Assembly: GCA_013416435.1 (NCBI GenBank)
Contig: JACCEN010000012.1
Coordinates: 1-44,866 of the forward strand
Length of the DNA stretch: 44,866 nt
Source of the DNA: Alcaligenaceae bacterium
GTDB taxonomy: Bacteria; Pseudomonadota; Gammaproteobacteria; Burkholderiales; Burkholderiaceae_B
Reading direction: 5' to 3'
The notes below the pieces were generated by a model that was given only the letters and a program-made list of their open reading frames with translations, was not told where the DNA came from and did not search any database. Shown here in pieces: positions 33,270 to 41,566 of this stretch (positions are counted from its first letter, which is position 1; every line of letters starts with the position of its first letter). Made by a program: the position numbers and the translations under genes.

Positions 33270-33965
33270 ATGTCTACGGACGGCCTCAACCCGGTAAGGC
33301 GCAGAGCCTCGTTGGCGGACGACGTGGCCGAGGCGCTGCGTGCGCGTTTGCTGCGCGGCGACTTCAAGGCCGGTGACCGCCTGCCCACGGGCGCGGAGCT
33401 TTCCGCCGCGTTCAACGTCAGCCTTTCCGTCATTCGCGAGGCAATGTCGCGCCTGAAGCACGACGGCCTGGTTGAAACCATCCAAGGCGCGGGGGTGTTC
33501 GCCACCGCGGCCGGCAGCTCAAGAACCTTTAGGCTCGAGGCCCATGACGGGGACCGCAAAGCGCTCAAGCAGATCTTCGAGCTGCGCCTTGCCTTTGAAG
33601 AAGGCGCCGCTTACCTGGCGGCCTTGCGGCGCACGCCCAAGACGCTGCAAGGCATGCGCAAGGCCTTCGAGCGCATGCATGCCGAAGACGCGGCAGCAGG
33701 CGCGGCGGCCGACAAAGAGTTCCACCGCCTCATTGCGGGCGCGGCCGGCAACCCCTTGTTCCTGGAGTTCTTCGACTTTTTGGCGGCACGCATAGACAGC
33801 ACCATTTTCATTGCGCGCACGCATTCCGCCGAAGCCGGCATCAGCGCCGAAGCCTTGCAAGAGCACCGCACTCTGTTGCGTGCCATCGAAGCCCAGGACG
33901 GTGAGGCCGCCAAAGCCGCCATGTTCAAGCACTTGAGCAATGCGGCCGCACGTCTGAAGCTGTAG
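33270..33965 (+). CDS. GntR-family regulator, FadR/FCD subgroup
   Basis: A 231-residue regulator. The N-terminal winged helix (~13-75) includes LLRGDFKAGDRLPTGAELSAAFNVSLSVIREAMSRL and GLVETIQGAGVF. The C-terminal all-helical FCD domain (~95-225) has FELRLAFEEGAAYLAA, DKEFHRLIAGAAGNPLFLEFFDFL and EHRTLLRAIEAQDGEAA. FCD regulators often respond to hydroxy- or keto-acids. The next gene encodes an FAD-linked 2-hydroxyacid dehydrogenase, 125 bp downstream on the same strand, which is its most likely target. Confidence 0.93.
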   Translation: MSTDGLNPVRRRASLADDVAEALRARLLRGDFKAGDRLPTGAELSAAFNVSLSVIREAMSRLKHDGLVETIQGAGVFATAAGSSRTFRLEAHDGDRKALKQIFELRLAFEEGAAYLAALRRTPKTLQGMRKAFERMHAEDAAAGAAADKEFHRLIAGAAGNPLFLEFFDFLAARIDSTIFIARTHSAEAGISAEALQEHRTLLRAIEAQDGEAAKAAMFKHLSNAAARLKL

Positions 33966-34090
33966 GAAAGCGCGGGACCATATCTGTGCTTCAGCCGACG
34001 TCTTCTGAAAACCTGATAACATGATTCATACCAGCGGAAATGATCTCCGCTGGAACCGCGCCTTCCTTCCAACGCCAATCCCTTCATCTC

Positions 34091-35500
34091 ATGACAACTG
34101 AATTTCTCAAGCATTTACGCGACGCGCTAGGCGACGACATCGTCGAAACAGAAGCTGACGGCATCGCGCCCTGGCTGACGGACTGGCGTGGGGTGTACAA
34201 AGGCAATGCCCAGGCCGTGGTTCGCCCGCGCAGCACCGAACAGGTCGCGGCCTGCCTGCGGCTGTGCAACCAGCACGGCGTGCCCGTCGTGCCCCGGGGC
34301 GGCAACACCGGCCTGTGCGGCGGCGCCACGCCCGACGCCTCGCCGGCCAACGTGATCCTGTCCCTGGACCGCATGAACCACATCCGCGCCATCGACACCG
34401 TGGCCAACACCATGGTGGTGGACGCCGGCTGCATCCTGGGCACGCTGCGACGCGCGGCCAACGAGGCCGACCGCCTGCTGCCGCTTAGCCTGGCGGCGGA
34501 AGACTCTTCGCAGATAGGCGGCAACATTGCCACCAACGCAGGCGGCGTCAACGTGCTGCGCTATGGCATGGCACGCGAACTGGTGCTGGGCATCGAGGCC
34601 GTGTTGCCTAGCGGCGAAATCTACAAGGGGCTGCAAACGCTGCGCAAGGACAACACGGGCTACGACCTGAAGCAGCTTTTCATTGGCTCCGAGGGTACCT
34701 TGGGGATCATCACCGGGGTTGCCTTGCGTCTGCAAGCACCCTCGCGCGTGCGCAGCGTGGTGCTGGCGGCGGTCGACTCACCGCAGCAGGCGCTGCAACT
34801 GCTGCGCCTGGTCTTTGGCGCTTGCGGGCCGCGGCTGCAGGCGTTTGAATTCTTCACCGACCAATGCCTGGATCTGGTCTTGAGCCAGGTTGAAGGGCTG
34901 CATGCACCCTTCTCAGAGCGGCATCCCGGCTACGTACTGATTGAACTGGCCGACACCGCCAACGAAGAGGCCTTGCAGGCCATGCTCGAGGACGTCATTG
35001 GCCAGGCACTGGAGCAGGAAGTGTGCGTGGATGCCGCCTTGTCCGCCACCCTGTCGCAGTTGCAAAGCCTGTGGCGGCTCCGCGAGGAAATCTCCGAGGC
35101 CCAGAAAGCCGACGGCCCGCACCTGAAGCACGATATCTCGCTTCCCATTGAACGCATCCCGGATTTCATGGTGTCGGCGGAAACACGCCTGCGCGGCCTG
35201 GCCAGCGATGCGCGCCTGTTCATCTTCGGCCATTTCGGCGATGGCAACCTCCATTACAACGTGTCTCGCCCGCTGGGCGCAGACCGCGGCTGGGCCGGCG
35301 AGTGGGAAGAGCGCATCTCCGCACTGGTCTTCGATGAGGTCGCGCAGTACGGCGGCAGCATCAGTGCCGAACATGGCATCGGCCAGCTCAAGCGTCACGC
35401 ATTTCACCAGCACAAGGATCCCTTGCAGATCCGCCTGATGCAAGACATCAAGCAGCTGTTCGACCCCAAGGGCATCATGAATCCGGGCAAACTGCTTTAA
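34091..35500 (+). CDS. FAD-linked oxidoreductase, D-2-hydroxyacid dehydrogenase type
   Basis: A 469-residue flavoprotein of the vanillyl-alcohol-oxidase fold. The FAD-binding PP-loop is VVPRGGNTGLCGGA (~65-79). Also present are SQIGGNIATNAGGVNVLRYGM and GSEGTLGIITGVALRL. The C-terminal FAD-oxidase domain has FGHFGDGNLHYN, GGSISAEHGIGQLKR and the final MNPGKLL. Such enzymes oxidise D-lactate, D-2-hydroxyglutarate or glycolate. The ATG at 34091 is preferred over one at 34040 from alignment to the usual start; its ribosome site is weak. Its partner regulator is the GntR gene. Confidence 0.9.
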   Translation: MTTEFLKHLRDALGDDIVETEADGIAPWLTDWRGVYKGNAQAVVRPRSTEQVAACLRLCNQHGVPVVPRGGNTGLCGGATPDASPANVILSLDRMNHIRAIDTVANTMVVDAGCILGTLRRAANEADRLLPLSLAAEDSSQIGGNIATNAGGVNVLRYGMARELVLGIEAVLPSGEIYKGLQTLRKDNTGYDLKQLFIGSEGTLGIITGVALRLQAPSRVRSVVLAAVDSPQQALQLLRLVFGACGPRLQAFEFFTDQCLDLVLSQVEGLHAPFSERHPGYVLIELADTANEEALQAMLEDVIGQALEQEVCVDAALSATLSQLQSLWRLREEISEAQKADGPHLKHDISLPIERIPDFMVSAETRLRGLASDARLFIFGHFGDGNLHYNVSRPLGADRGWAGEWEERISALVFDEVAQYGGSISAEHGIGQLKRHAFHQHKDPLQIRLMQDIKQLFDPKGIMNPGKLL

Positions 35501-35510
35501 GCGGCGTTGG

Positions 35511-35540
35511 GGGGTCAGACCCCGTACGGGGTCTGACCCC
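35511..35540. repeat. Palindromic repeat, copy 9 (consensus form)
   Basis: Perfect 30-bp consensus copy, 10 bp after the dehydrogenase stop and between convergent genes. Confidence 0.95.
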
Positions 35541-35556
35541 AGGCGGCGGAAAGGAA

Positions 35557-35584
35557 GGGGTCAGACCCTATAGGGTCTGACCCC
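35557..35584. repeat. Palindromic repeat, copy 10 (28-bp TATA form)
   Basis: GGGGTCAGACCC-TATA-GGGTCTGACCCC: one base pair is lost next to the loop on both arms, so symmetry is kept. Confidence 0.9.
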
Positions 35585-35586
35585 AA

Positions 35587-35597
35587 GGTCTGACCCC
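35587..35597. repeat. Half copy of the palindromic repeat
   Basis: GGTCTGACCCC, a single arm three bases after copy 10, probably a partial duplication product. Confidence 0.7.
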
Positions 35598-35613
35598 AAG
35601 CCCCCGTTTCCCA

Positions 35614-36417
35614 TCAGAACTGATACCCTTGCTTGAACCGCTTCAAGAAGGCCTGCAGCCGGGGGGACTGCGGGTCGTCGAAAATCTGCTCCGGTGGCCC
35701 CTGCTCGACGATTTCACCGTCCGCCATGAATACGACCCGATGCGCAAAGGCCTTGGCGAACGCCATTTCGTGCGTAACGATGATCATCGTCATTCCGTCC
35801 TGCACGAGCTGCCGCATCACGTCCAGCACCTCGCCCACCAGCTCCGGATCCAGCGCCGACGTGACTTCATCGAACAATATGGCCTTGGGCTGCATGGCCA
35901 GCGCGCGCGCAATGGCCACCCGCTGTTGCTGCCCGCCCGACAATAGCCTGGGCATGGCGTCGGCCTTGCTCGCCAGGCCGACGCGGTCGAGCAGAGCCGC
36001 CGCTCTTTCCTCGGCTTCTCGGCGAGGGACAGACAGCGCGCGCACGGGCCCGAGCGCCACGTTCTTCAGAACGCTCATGTGCGGAAACAAATTGAAGCTC
36101 TGGAAGACCATGCCGACCCGGGCGCGCATCTCCGCGATCTCGACCTCCGAACGGCGCACGCGGCGTCCGTTGGCATCGCGCTTGTATCCCATGGCTTCTG
36201 CGCCGATCGTGATCTCGCCCTGCTGGAATTCTTCCAGGAAGTTCACGCAGCGCAGCAGTGTGGATTTTCCCGAGCCGCTGGGCCCGATGACGACCACCGC
36301 TTCGCCATGCCGCACCTCGGTGCTGATGTCTTTGAGAACCTGGTGGTGCCCAAACCATTTGGATACGTTGCTTATCGCAATCGCCGCGTCGCCGCTCAAG
36401 CAGGCATTAATTGACAT
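35614..36417 (-). CDS. Polar amino-acid-type ABC transporter ATPase
   Basis: A 267-residue ATPase from the ATG at 36417, which lies inside the end of the upstream permease gene. Walker A is GPSGSGKST, the Q-loop is VFQSFNLFPHM, the signature motif is LSGGQQQR, and Walker B is ILFDEVTSALDPELVGEVLDVM, with IVTHEMAFAKAFAHRVVFMADGEIVEQG following. These are textbook features of the GlnQ/HisP subgroup. It energises the two permeases just upstream; the matching binding protein is probably the one at 41567-42427. Confidence 0.95.
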   Translation of the reverse strand: MSINACLSGDAAIAISNVSKWFGHHQVLKDISTEVRHGEAVVVIGPSGSGKSTLLRCVNFLEEFQQGEITIGAEAMGYKRDANGRRVRRSEVEIAEMRARVGMVFQSFNLFPHMSVLKNVALGPVRALSVPRREAEERAAALLDRVGLASKADAMPRLLSGGQQQRVAIARALAMQPKAILFDEVTSALDPELVGEVLDVMRQLVQDGMTMIIVTHEMAFAKAFAHRVVFMADGEIVEQGPPEQIFDDPQSPRLQAFLKRFKQGYQF

Positions 36418-37051
36418 AGTCCAACCGCCTCTCCAGATACTTGCCCAATCGGGACAGTCCATAACAAATGAAAAAATAGACCAAGGCCACGAAGCCGAAG
36501 ATCTCGAACGGCGCCAAGGTGCGTTCGACGATCTGTCGCCCCACATAGGTCAGGTCCACCAGTCCGATGATCGCCACCAGGGATGTCCCCTTGACTACCC
36601 CTATGCAGGTGTTGACGTATGCGGGACCTGCCACCCGCATGGCCTGGCGGGCAACGATGTCCGTGAATATCCGCCTTCCGGTAAGCCCTATCGCCTTGCC
36701 GGCTTCCCATTGAGCGACGGCGACGGACAGCACCGCGGCGCGGAATACCTCTGTCATGAAAGCGCCGAAATACGCGGCAATGACCACGATGCCGCCCGTC
36801 GTCGGATCGATTTCCATGCCCGCATAGGGCGCCGCGTAATACATGGTGAACAGCAAGACGAGCAAGGGCACGCCGCGCATGATGTACAGATAGGTTTCGA
36901 CCACGATGCGCAACAGCAGCCCGCCGTACAGCTGGCACAGCGCGAATGCCAGGCCCAGCGCCGTGGACAGCAGGATGGCCGCAAACGATAGATAGAGCGT
37001 CGTCACCGCACCCATGCCGAGCAAAGGCAGGCTATTGATCAGAAGTTCCAT
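36407..37051 (-). CDS. Amino-acid-type ABC transporter permease 2
   Basis: A 214-residue membrane protein of the HisMQ/GlnP subfamily with five likely membrane segments. ETYLYIMRGVPLLVLLFTMYYAAP and the EAA-type loop EAGKAIGLTGRRIFTDIVARQAMRVAGPAYVN-like region identify the family. Its ATG at 37051 shares one base with the upstream permease stop (TGATG), and its 3' end overlaps the ATPase start, so the three genes are tightly coupled. Confidence 0.93.
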   Translation of the reverse strand: MELLINSLPLLGMGAVTTLYLSFAAILLSTALGLAFALCQLYGGLLLRIVVETYLYIMRGVPLLVLLFTMYYAAPYAGMEIDPTTGGIVVIAAYFGAFMTEVFRAAVLSVAVAQWEAGKAIGLTGRRIFTDIVARQAMRVAGPAYVNTCIGVVKGTSLVAIIGLVDLTYVGRQIVERTLAPFEIFGFVALVYFFICYGLSRLGKYLERRLDYVN

Positions 37052-37704
37052 CACGCTATCCTTATGCGGCGCTCGAGCAGGCGCATCGCGCCGCCGAAAA
37101 CCGCGGTTATGATCAAATAGAAAACAGCCAGGGTGAAGAAGATCTCGAATACGGCGGCCGTTCGGTCGGCAAGCATGCGCGCATGGAATGTCAGTTCGGC
37201 AACGGATATCGTCGCGACCAGCGAGGTATCCTTGATGATGAGGATTCCCTGGTTGGAAAGCGGGGGAATCACTTTGCGCAAGGCCTGCGGCAGGATAACG
37301 ATGCGAAAGGCCCGGCGCGGCGTCAGGCCCAACGCCAGGCCTCCTTCCGCCTGCTGGCCCGGTATGGACTGTATTCCGCCCCGGTAGATTTCGGCGATAT
37401 ACGCCCCGTTTTGCAATACCATGGCGATCAGGCCCGTCGCGAAGCCGGATAGCGGGTATCCCAACGTACCGGAACCGAAAAAGATGAAGAACATTTGCAC
37501 CAACACGGGGGTATTGCGTACGACTTCGATATAGGCGCCGGTCAGGCGCGATAAAAGCCGCGAGCGGGAAAGCAGACCCATTACCAGCGGTACGCCCCAC
37601 AAGGCGGACAGTGCGATGGCCAGAGCGGCCAGCACCAGGGTGGTCAGCAGGCCTTCGGAAAGCGTCGACAGGATACGCTGGAAGAAAGCTAGATCCAGTG
37701 ACAT
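37051..37704 (-). CDS. Amino-acid-type ABC transporter permease 1
   Basis: A 217-residue inner-membrane protein, HisMQ/GlnP subfamily. It contains GAYIEVVRNTPVLVQMFFIFFG, NGAYIAEIYRGGIQSIPGQQAEGGLALGL-type region and IVILPQALRKVIPPLSNQGILIIKDTSL, the hallmark of the subfamily. It pairs with permease 2 as a heterodimer. It is the first gene of the operon; its upstream region carries the element shared with the binding-protein gene (37731-37773). Confidence 0.93.
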   Translation of the reverse strand: MSLDLAFFQRILSTLSEGLLTTLVLAALAIALSALWGVPLVMGLLSRSRLLSRLTGAYIEVVRNTPVLVQMFFIFFGSGTLGYPLSGFATGLIAMVLQNGAYIAEIYRGGIQSIPGQQAEGGLALGLTPRRAFRIVILPQALRKVIPPLSNQGILIIKDTSLVATISVAELTFHARMLADRTAAVFEIFFTLAVFYLIITAVFGGAMRLLERRIRIA

Positions 37705-37730
37705 GGTGTCTCCTCGGTGGTATTCTGATA

Positions 37731-37773
37731 ATTCCGAAAATCGGAAGTTTTTTTCTTATAAAGTGGATTTTGA
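37731..37773. promoter_or_regulatory. Shared upstream element, copy A, with candidate IclR operator
   Basis: TTCCG-AAAAT-CGGAA (37732-37746) is an inverted repeat followed by a T-rich tract and GGATTTTGA. The 43-bp stretch is identical at 36 positions to 42454-42496. Both copies begin exactly 26 bp from the start codon of the minus-strand gene they precede. The IclR start is 50 bp to the right, so the operator serves the divergent pair. Confidence 0.8.
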
Positions 37774-37795
37774 CTCTTGCCCGCTTTCACGGTCA

Positions 37796-38608
37796 ATGAG
37801 TACTAACGCTAATTGGGCAATGAATAGAACCGTATCCAAAACAACCGCTGAACAACCTCTGGACCGCGCCATTGCGATCCTTACCGCATTGACCGAGGCA
37901 GCACGCCCCTTGTCCGTCACCGATCTGGCCGCCCTGTGCGATCTGCCGGTAACGACGGTGCATCGCATGACCGCCCAGCTCGAAAAACGCAATCTCGTCA
38001 AGCGCGCCATAGGGTCCAAGAAGCTCATCGTCGGCGCGGGCCTGGTCCGGCTGGGCGTGGCGGCCACCGAAGCCGCGATGCGGACGGACCGTCCACACCA
38101 GATACTGGTTGCGCTGGCCAACGAGATCGGCGAGTCCTGCCAGATCGGCGTACGTTCCGATGACAACGTGGTGTATATCGACACCGCGCGCACCACGCCG
38201 TCTCCCGGCCTGCATTTCGAACAGGGCCGCCGTTCGCCCATACACTGCACCTCGATCGGCAAGCTGTACTTGGCGGAATTGACCCCGTCCGCATTCGATG
38301 CTTGGCTTGCCGACGCCAACTTCACGCAACTGGCGCCGAGCACCATACTGTCCAAAGAAAAGTTCAAGGCCGCCATCGAAGAGGTTCGCGCACAGGGTTG
38401 GGCCGCAAACAACGAAGAATTCCTGCCCGGACTGGTCGGCTGCGCCGTACCCATCAGGCTTTCCTCGGGAAAACTGATGGCGGGCCTGGGCCTTTATGTA
38501 CCTACGGCCAGAATGCCCTTCGAGCGGATCAAGGACTTTCTGCCGGCCCTGCGGACTGCGGCGGAGAAGATCGCCACCGCATCCGAAGAAGCGCAGGCCG
38601 GCGACTGA
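37796..38608 (+). CDS. IclR-family transcriptional regulator
   Basis: A 270-residue regulator. The winged helix-turn-helix (~18-80) includes LSVTDLAALCDLPVTTVHRMTAQLEKRNLV, and the effector domain (~95-265) has NEIGESCQIGVRSDDNVVYIDTART, SPIHCTSIGKLYLAEL and GCAVPIRLSSGKLMAGLGLYVP. The start is the ATG at 37796 or the one at 37820; both have weak ribosome sites, and an earlier frame start at 37616 lies in the permease gene. It diverges from the permease operon and probably controls both that operon and the binding-protein operon through the shared element. Confidence 0.92.
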   Translation: MSTNANWAMNRTVSKTTAEQPLDRAIAILTALTEAARPLSVTDLAALCDLPVTTVHRMTAQLEKRNLVKRAIGSKKLIVGAGLVRLGVAATEAAMRTDRPHQILVALANEIGESCQIGVRSDDNVVYIDTARTTPSPGLHFEQGRRSPIHCTSIGKLYLAELTPSAFDAWLADANFTQLAPSTILSKEKFKAAIEEVRAQGWAANNEEFLPGLVGCAVPIRLSSGKLMAGLGLYVPTARMPFERIKDFLPALRTAAEKIATASEEAQAGD

Positions 38609-38615
38609 AGAGCCG

Positions 38616-39047
38616 CTATGCCAGCCTGAAGACGACGATCTTGCGATCAGGCCCATGCTCGGAAAACTCCGCCTTGACCCTGCGGCCCAGCAAAGAGGTC
38701 CCATCGGCCGGCGCTCCTGGCAGTTGCGCATAGAAGATGACGCCCTCGTCCAGCTCGACCGCCGCAAAGACATAAGGAAGTTCCTCGTTGAACCCGTCAT
38801 GATGTGCCCGGTGTATCGTCGTGTGGGATAACACCCGGCCGCCTCCCGCCGCATCGACCCATTTCAGGTCGGGCGCGTGGCAGAACGGACAACATACCCG
38901 CGGATAGAAGATCACTCGTCCGCAAGATTCATTCAGACAACGCTGCAAACGAATGCGGCCTTCGTTAACGCCCGTCCAGAAAGGCTCGTTGACCTCATTG
39001 ACGCGCGGCTGAGGTTTGCCGGCTATGTGATGCTCTGCCATGTTCAT
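38616..39047 (-). CDS. Zinc-ribbon OB-fold protein (DUF35 type)
   Basis: A 143-residue protein. An N-terminal helix (EPFWTGVNEGRIRLQRC) leads to a rubredoxin-like zinc ribbon with Cys37, Cys42, Cys53 and Cys56, then an OB-fold (GGGRVLSHTTIHRAHHDGF, YVFAAVELDEGVIFYAQLPG). DUF35 proteins are obligate partners of thiolase-like enzymes, for example in benzylsuccinate and steroid side-chain degradation. Its ATGA overlap with the thiolase-like gene (39044-39047) fits a heteromeric complex of the two products. Confidence 0.92.
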   Translation of the reverse strand: MNMAEHHIAGKPQPRVNEVNEPFWTGVNEGRIRLQRCLNESCGRVIFYPRVCCPFCHAPDLKWVDAAGGGRVLSHTTIHRAHHDGFNEELPYVFAAVELDEGVIFYAQLPGAPADGTSLLGRRVKAEFSEHGPDRKIVVFRLA

Positions 39048-40204
39048 TCCACCCTTTCAAGAATCGCCGCGCTGGAAGACAGGCCACGCCCGTATGCCAC
39101 CATGCCGTACCCCGACACCACACCACGCTTGCATTTGAATTGGCGGCCTTCCGCCTTGCCCAGTAACTGAGTGACGCCCTCCACCAGGCCGATCATGCCG
39201 CCGGACGCGCCGGCCTGCCCCGCGGACAGCTGGCCGCCGCCTGTGTTGACGGGAAATTCTCCGTCGACGGTTATGTCGGTTTCACGCAGGAACTGGGCGG
39301 TTTTTCCCTTGGGGGCAATACCGAGGCCCTCGAGCTGGACGAAGGACATGACCGGGTAGTCGTCGTAGACCTGTGCAAAGTGAAGGTCCTCCGGGCCACA
39401 GCCGGCTCGCTCGTAAAGCCGATCGGCGAATCCTTCCCAGCCCCCGGGCAGGCCGTATACGTCGTGGGCGGGATAATTGTGGATTTCCTCGGACGCCAGA
39501 ATGCGCAGGCTGGGGCCTTTGAGCCCGGCGGCGATTTTCTCGGACGCCAGCACAATGGCGTCTCCGCCCACGCAGGGCATCACGCAATCGTACAGGCGCA
39601 AAGGATCGGCGATCTGCCGCGCATTCAGGTAGGCGTCCATCGTCAGCGCTTCCTTGAACAAGGCATTGGGATTGCGCAGCGCGTTGGCGCGCAGCGCAAT
39701 GCAGAATCGGCCGAAATCCTCGCGCAGCGCGCCATGGCGCTCCATGTAGAGGCGCGTATGCAGCGCGAACATGCCATTGGCGCCTCCGAAGCCCTGGGGC
39801 GACATGAAATCGCGCACTGAAGTATTGAAATGATCCAGCGTGGCATTGTGCGAGGTGACATCGAAGGCATCGGCAGCGGCCACGACCACGACATCGCATG
39901 CTCCATCGCGGATGGCGCGAGCGGCGTGGGCCATGCCGATGACGCCCGAAGCACCGCCATACACGCCCTGGAACATGAAGCGCGGCTGGATGCCCAGGTG
40001 CTCCGCCACGATCGCCACATTGTCGGGCGGGAGCATGAAGGAAGAGACCGCCAGGCCGTCGACGCTACCCCACTCCAGTCCCGCATCCTTCAAGGCCGCC
40101 GTGCCCGCCTGATACAGCAGGCGGTGCACCCCATGCGGCGATCGCTTCGCGTAGGCGGTTTGCCCGGCGCCGACGATACGCACTCCGTCGAAAAGCTTGC
40201 TCAT
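39044..40204 (-). CDS. Thiolase-like protein lacking thiolase catalytic residues
   Basis: A 386-residue protein of the SCP2/lipid-transfer thiolase-like group. The nucleophile position reads VYGGASG (Gly84 where thiolases have Cys), the His motif reads GGGQLSAGQAGASGG (Gln330 in place of His), and the C-terminal Cys motif reads GVVSGYGMVAYGRG without Cys. Tyr280 in QVYDDYPVM and Tyr366 lie where steroid retro-aldolases (Ltp2 type) have catalytic tyrosines. With its DUF35 partner it is more likely a CoA-thioester aldolase than a thiolase. Its stop overlaps the DUF35 start, and its own start directly abuts the CoA-transferase stop (TGA then ATG). Confidence 0.85.
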   Translation of the reverse strand: MSKLFDGVRIVGAGQTAYAKRSPHGVHRLLYQAGTAALKDAGLEWGSVDGLAVSSFMLPPDNVAIVAEHLGIQPRFMFQGVYGGASGVIGMAHAARAIRDGACDVVVVAAADAFDVTSHNATLDHFNTSVRDFMSPQGFGGANGMFALHTRLYMERHGALREDFGRFCIALRANALRNPNALFKEALTMDAYLNARQIADPLRLYDCVMPCVGGDAIVLASEKIAAGLKGPSLRILASEEIHNYPAHDVYGLPGGWEGFADRLYERAGCGPEDLHFAQVYDDYPVMSFVQLEGLGIAPKGKTAQFLRETDITVDGEFPVNTGGGQLSAGQAGASGGMIGLVEGVTQLLGKAEGRQFKCKRGVVSGYGMVAYGRGLSSSAAILERVE

Positions 40205-41446
40205 TCAAATGACTCCTTTCGATTGCAGCTCGGAAAGCTTTTGTTCGGTCATGCCCAGTTCCCCGATGTATATCTCCCGGTTGTCGGCGCCCAGCCGCCG
40301 GCCGGCGTGTCGCACCTCCCCGGGCGTCTCGGCAAACTTTGGCACGACGCTCTGCATGCGCACCGATCCGAAATCGTCGTCCGCGGCCTCAACGATGTTC
40401 TCTCTGGCCTGATAATGGGGATCTGAAAAAATGTCGCGGATATCGATGACCGGTCCGGCGACCACGTCCGCGCGTTCGAAGAGGCTCATCACGTCCTGGC
40501 TGTCGCGCTGGGCGAACCAGGCGGCCAGCAGAGCGTCCAACGCCTTGTCGTTGTCGCAGCGGGTGGCGTTGTCGACGAACCTCGGGTCGTCGATCAGTTC
40601 CGGCATGCCGATCGCCTGGGCGAGGCGCTCGTAGGTCCGCTGCGAGCTGGCGGAAATGCCTATCCATACTCCATCGCGCGTCTGGTAAGTATTGCGCGGC
40701 GAGTCCTCCGCCAGCCGGTTGCCCTGTCTTTGCTTGACGATCCCGAGTTGATCGAAGCCGATGACCTGCGCCTCGACCAGCCGGAACAAGGGCTCGTACA
40801 GGCTGACGTCCACTTCCTGGCCCTTGCCGCCGTTGTGATCGCGGTTGTAGATGGCGAACATTGCCGACATGGCGGCAAAGGTCGACGCCACGGAATCCGC
40901 CATGGGAAATCCCGGCAATGTCGGCGGCTTGTCGGGAAAGCCGGTAAACGAAGGGATGCCGGAGAATGCTTCCGCGATCGTTCCATACCCGCCGCGCTGC
41001 GAATAAGGCCCGGTCTGGCCAAAGCCTGAAACGCGCACCAGAACCAGGCGGGGATTGATCTTGGCCAGCTCCGAGTACCCCAGGCCCCAGCGCTCGAACG
41101 TGCCCGGCTTGTAGTTTTCAATGACGATGTCCGCCGAGCGCACCAGTTCGCGGAAAATCTCCTGCCCGTCAGGATCCGACAGCTTGAGCGTCAGCAGTCG
41201 CTTGTTGCGCCCGATGACCTTCCACCATAACGAGCGCCCCTCTTTCATGGGAGCCCACTGGCGTATGGAGTCGCCTATGCCGGGCATCTCTATCTTGATG
41301 ACGTCGGCACCGAAGTCCGCCAGTTGCGTGGCGGCAAGCGGACCCGCAATCATCGAGCCGGCGTCGATGACACGCATGCCGCTCAATGGTCCGGCCCTGC
41401 GCGGCGCGTCAGGGCTTTCCTCACGCCCTTTTTGTGATTGGTTCAT
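40205..41446 (-). CDS. CaiB/BaiF-family (class III) CoA transferase
   Basis: A 413-residue enzyme. GMRVIDAGSMIAGPLAATQLADFGADVIKIE is the class III N-terminal pattern; the catalytic Asp is probably Asp184 in GFPMADSVAST; GKGQEVDVSLYEPLF and the C-terminal FAETPGEVRHAGRRLGADN are also typical. It transfers CoA to a free acid, forming the thioester that the thiolase-like/DUF35 pair would cleave. The three genes form one operon, probably including the binding-protein gene 120 bp upstream. The gap 41447-41566 shows no clear element. Confidence 0.93.
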   Translation of the reverse strand: MNQSQKGREESPDAPRRAGPLSGMRVIDAGSMIAGPLAATQLADFGADVIKIEMPGIGDSIRQWAPMKEGRSLWWKVIGRNKRLLTLKLSDPDGQEIFRELVRSADIVIENYKPGTFERWGLGYSELAKINPRLVLVRVSGFGQTGPYSQRGGYGTIAEAFSGIPSFTGFPDKPPTLPGFPMADSVASTFAAMSAMFAIYNRDHNGGKGQEVDVSLYEPLFRLVEAQVIGFDQLGIVKQRQGNRLAEDSPRNTYQTRDGVWIGISASSQRTYERLAQAIGMPELIDDPRFVDNATRCDNDKALDALLAAWFAQRDSQDVMSLFERADVVAGPVIDIRDIFSDPHYQARENIVEAADDDFGSVRMQSVVPKFAETPGEVRHAGRRLGADNREIYIGELGMTEQKLSELQSKGVI

Positions 41447-41566
41447 TCAGCTTTGCCTCTTGTTTGATACTTTGAAAACGGATGCTTCCGGGCTTGTGCA
41501 TAGGCGCGCTTCGTGCCCTGAGAGGGGCATGACGAGGGCGCCATGCTTTTGCCGCCCCGGCAGGAA

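Noticed and set aside
35511-35597. Palindromic repeats as ordinary rho-independent terminators
   Set aside because: The stems are strong but no T-run follows on either strand, and copies also lie between divergent genes, where termination is not needed. A secondary role in ending transcripts between convergent genes remains possible.
37793-38854. Minus-strand open frame of 353 codons
   Set aside because: Antisense to the IclR gene and overlapping the DUF35 gene; no recognisable motif.
39044-40204. Ordinary acetyl-CoA acetyltransferase
   Set aside because: The nucleophile Cys, the active-site His and the C-terminal Cys are all replaced.
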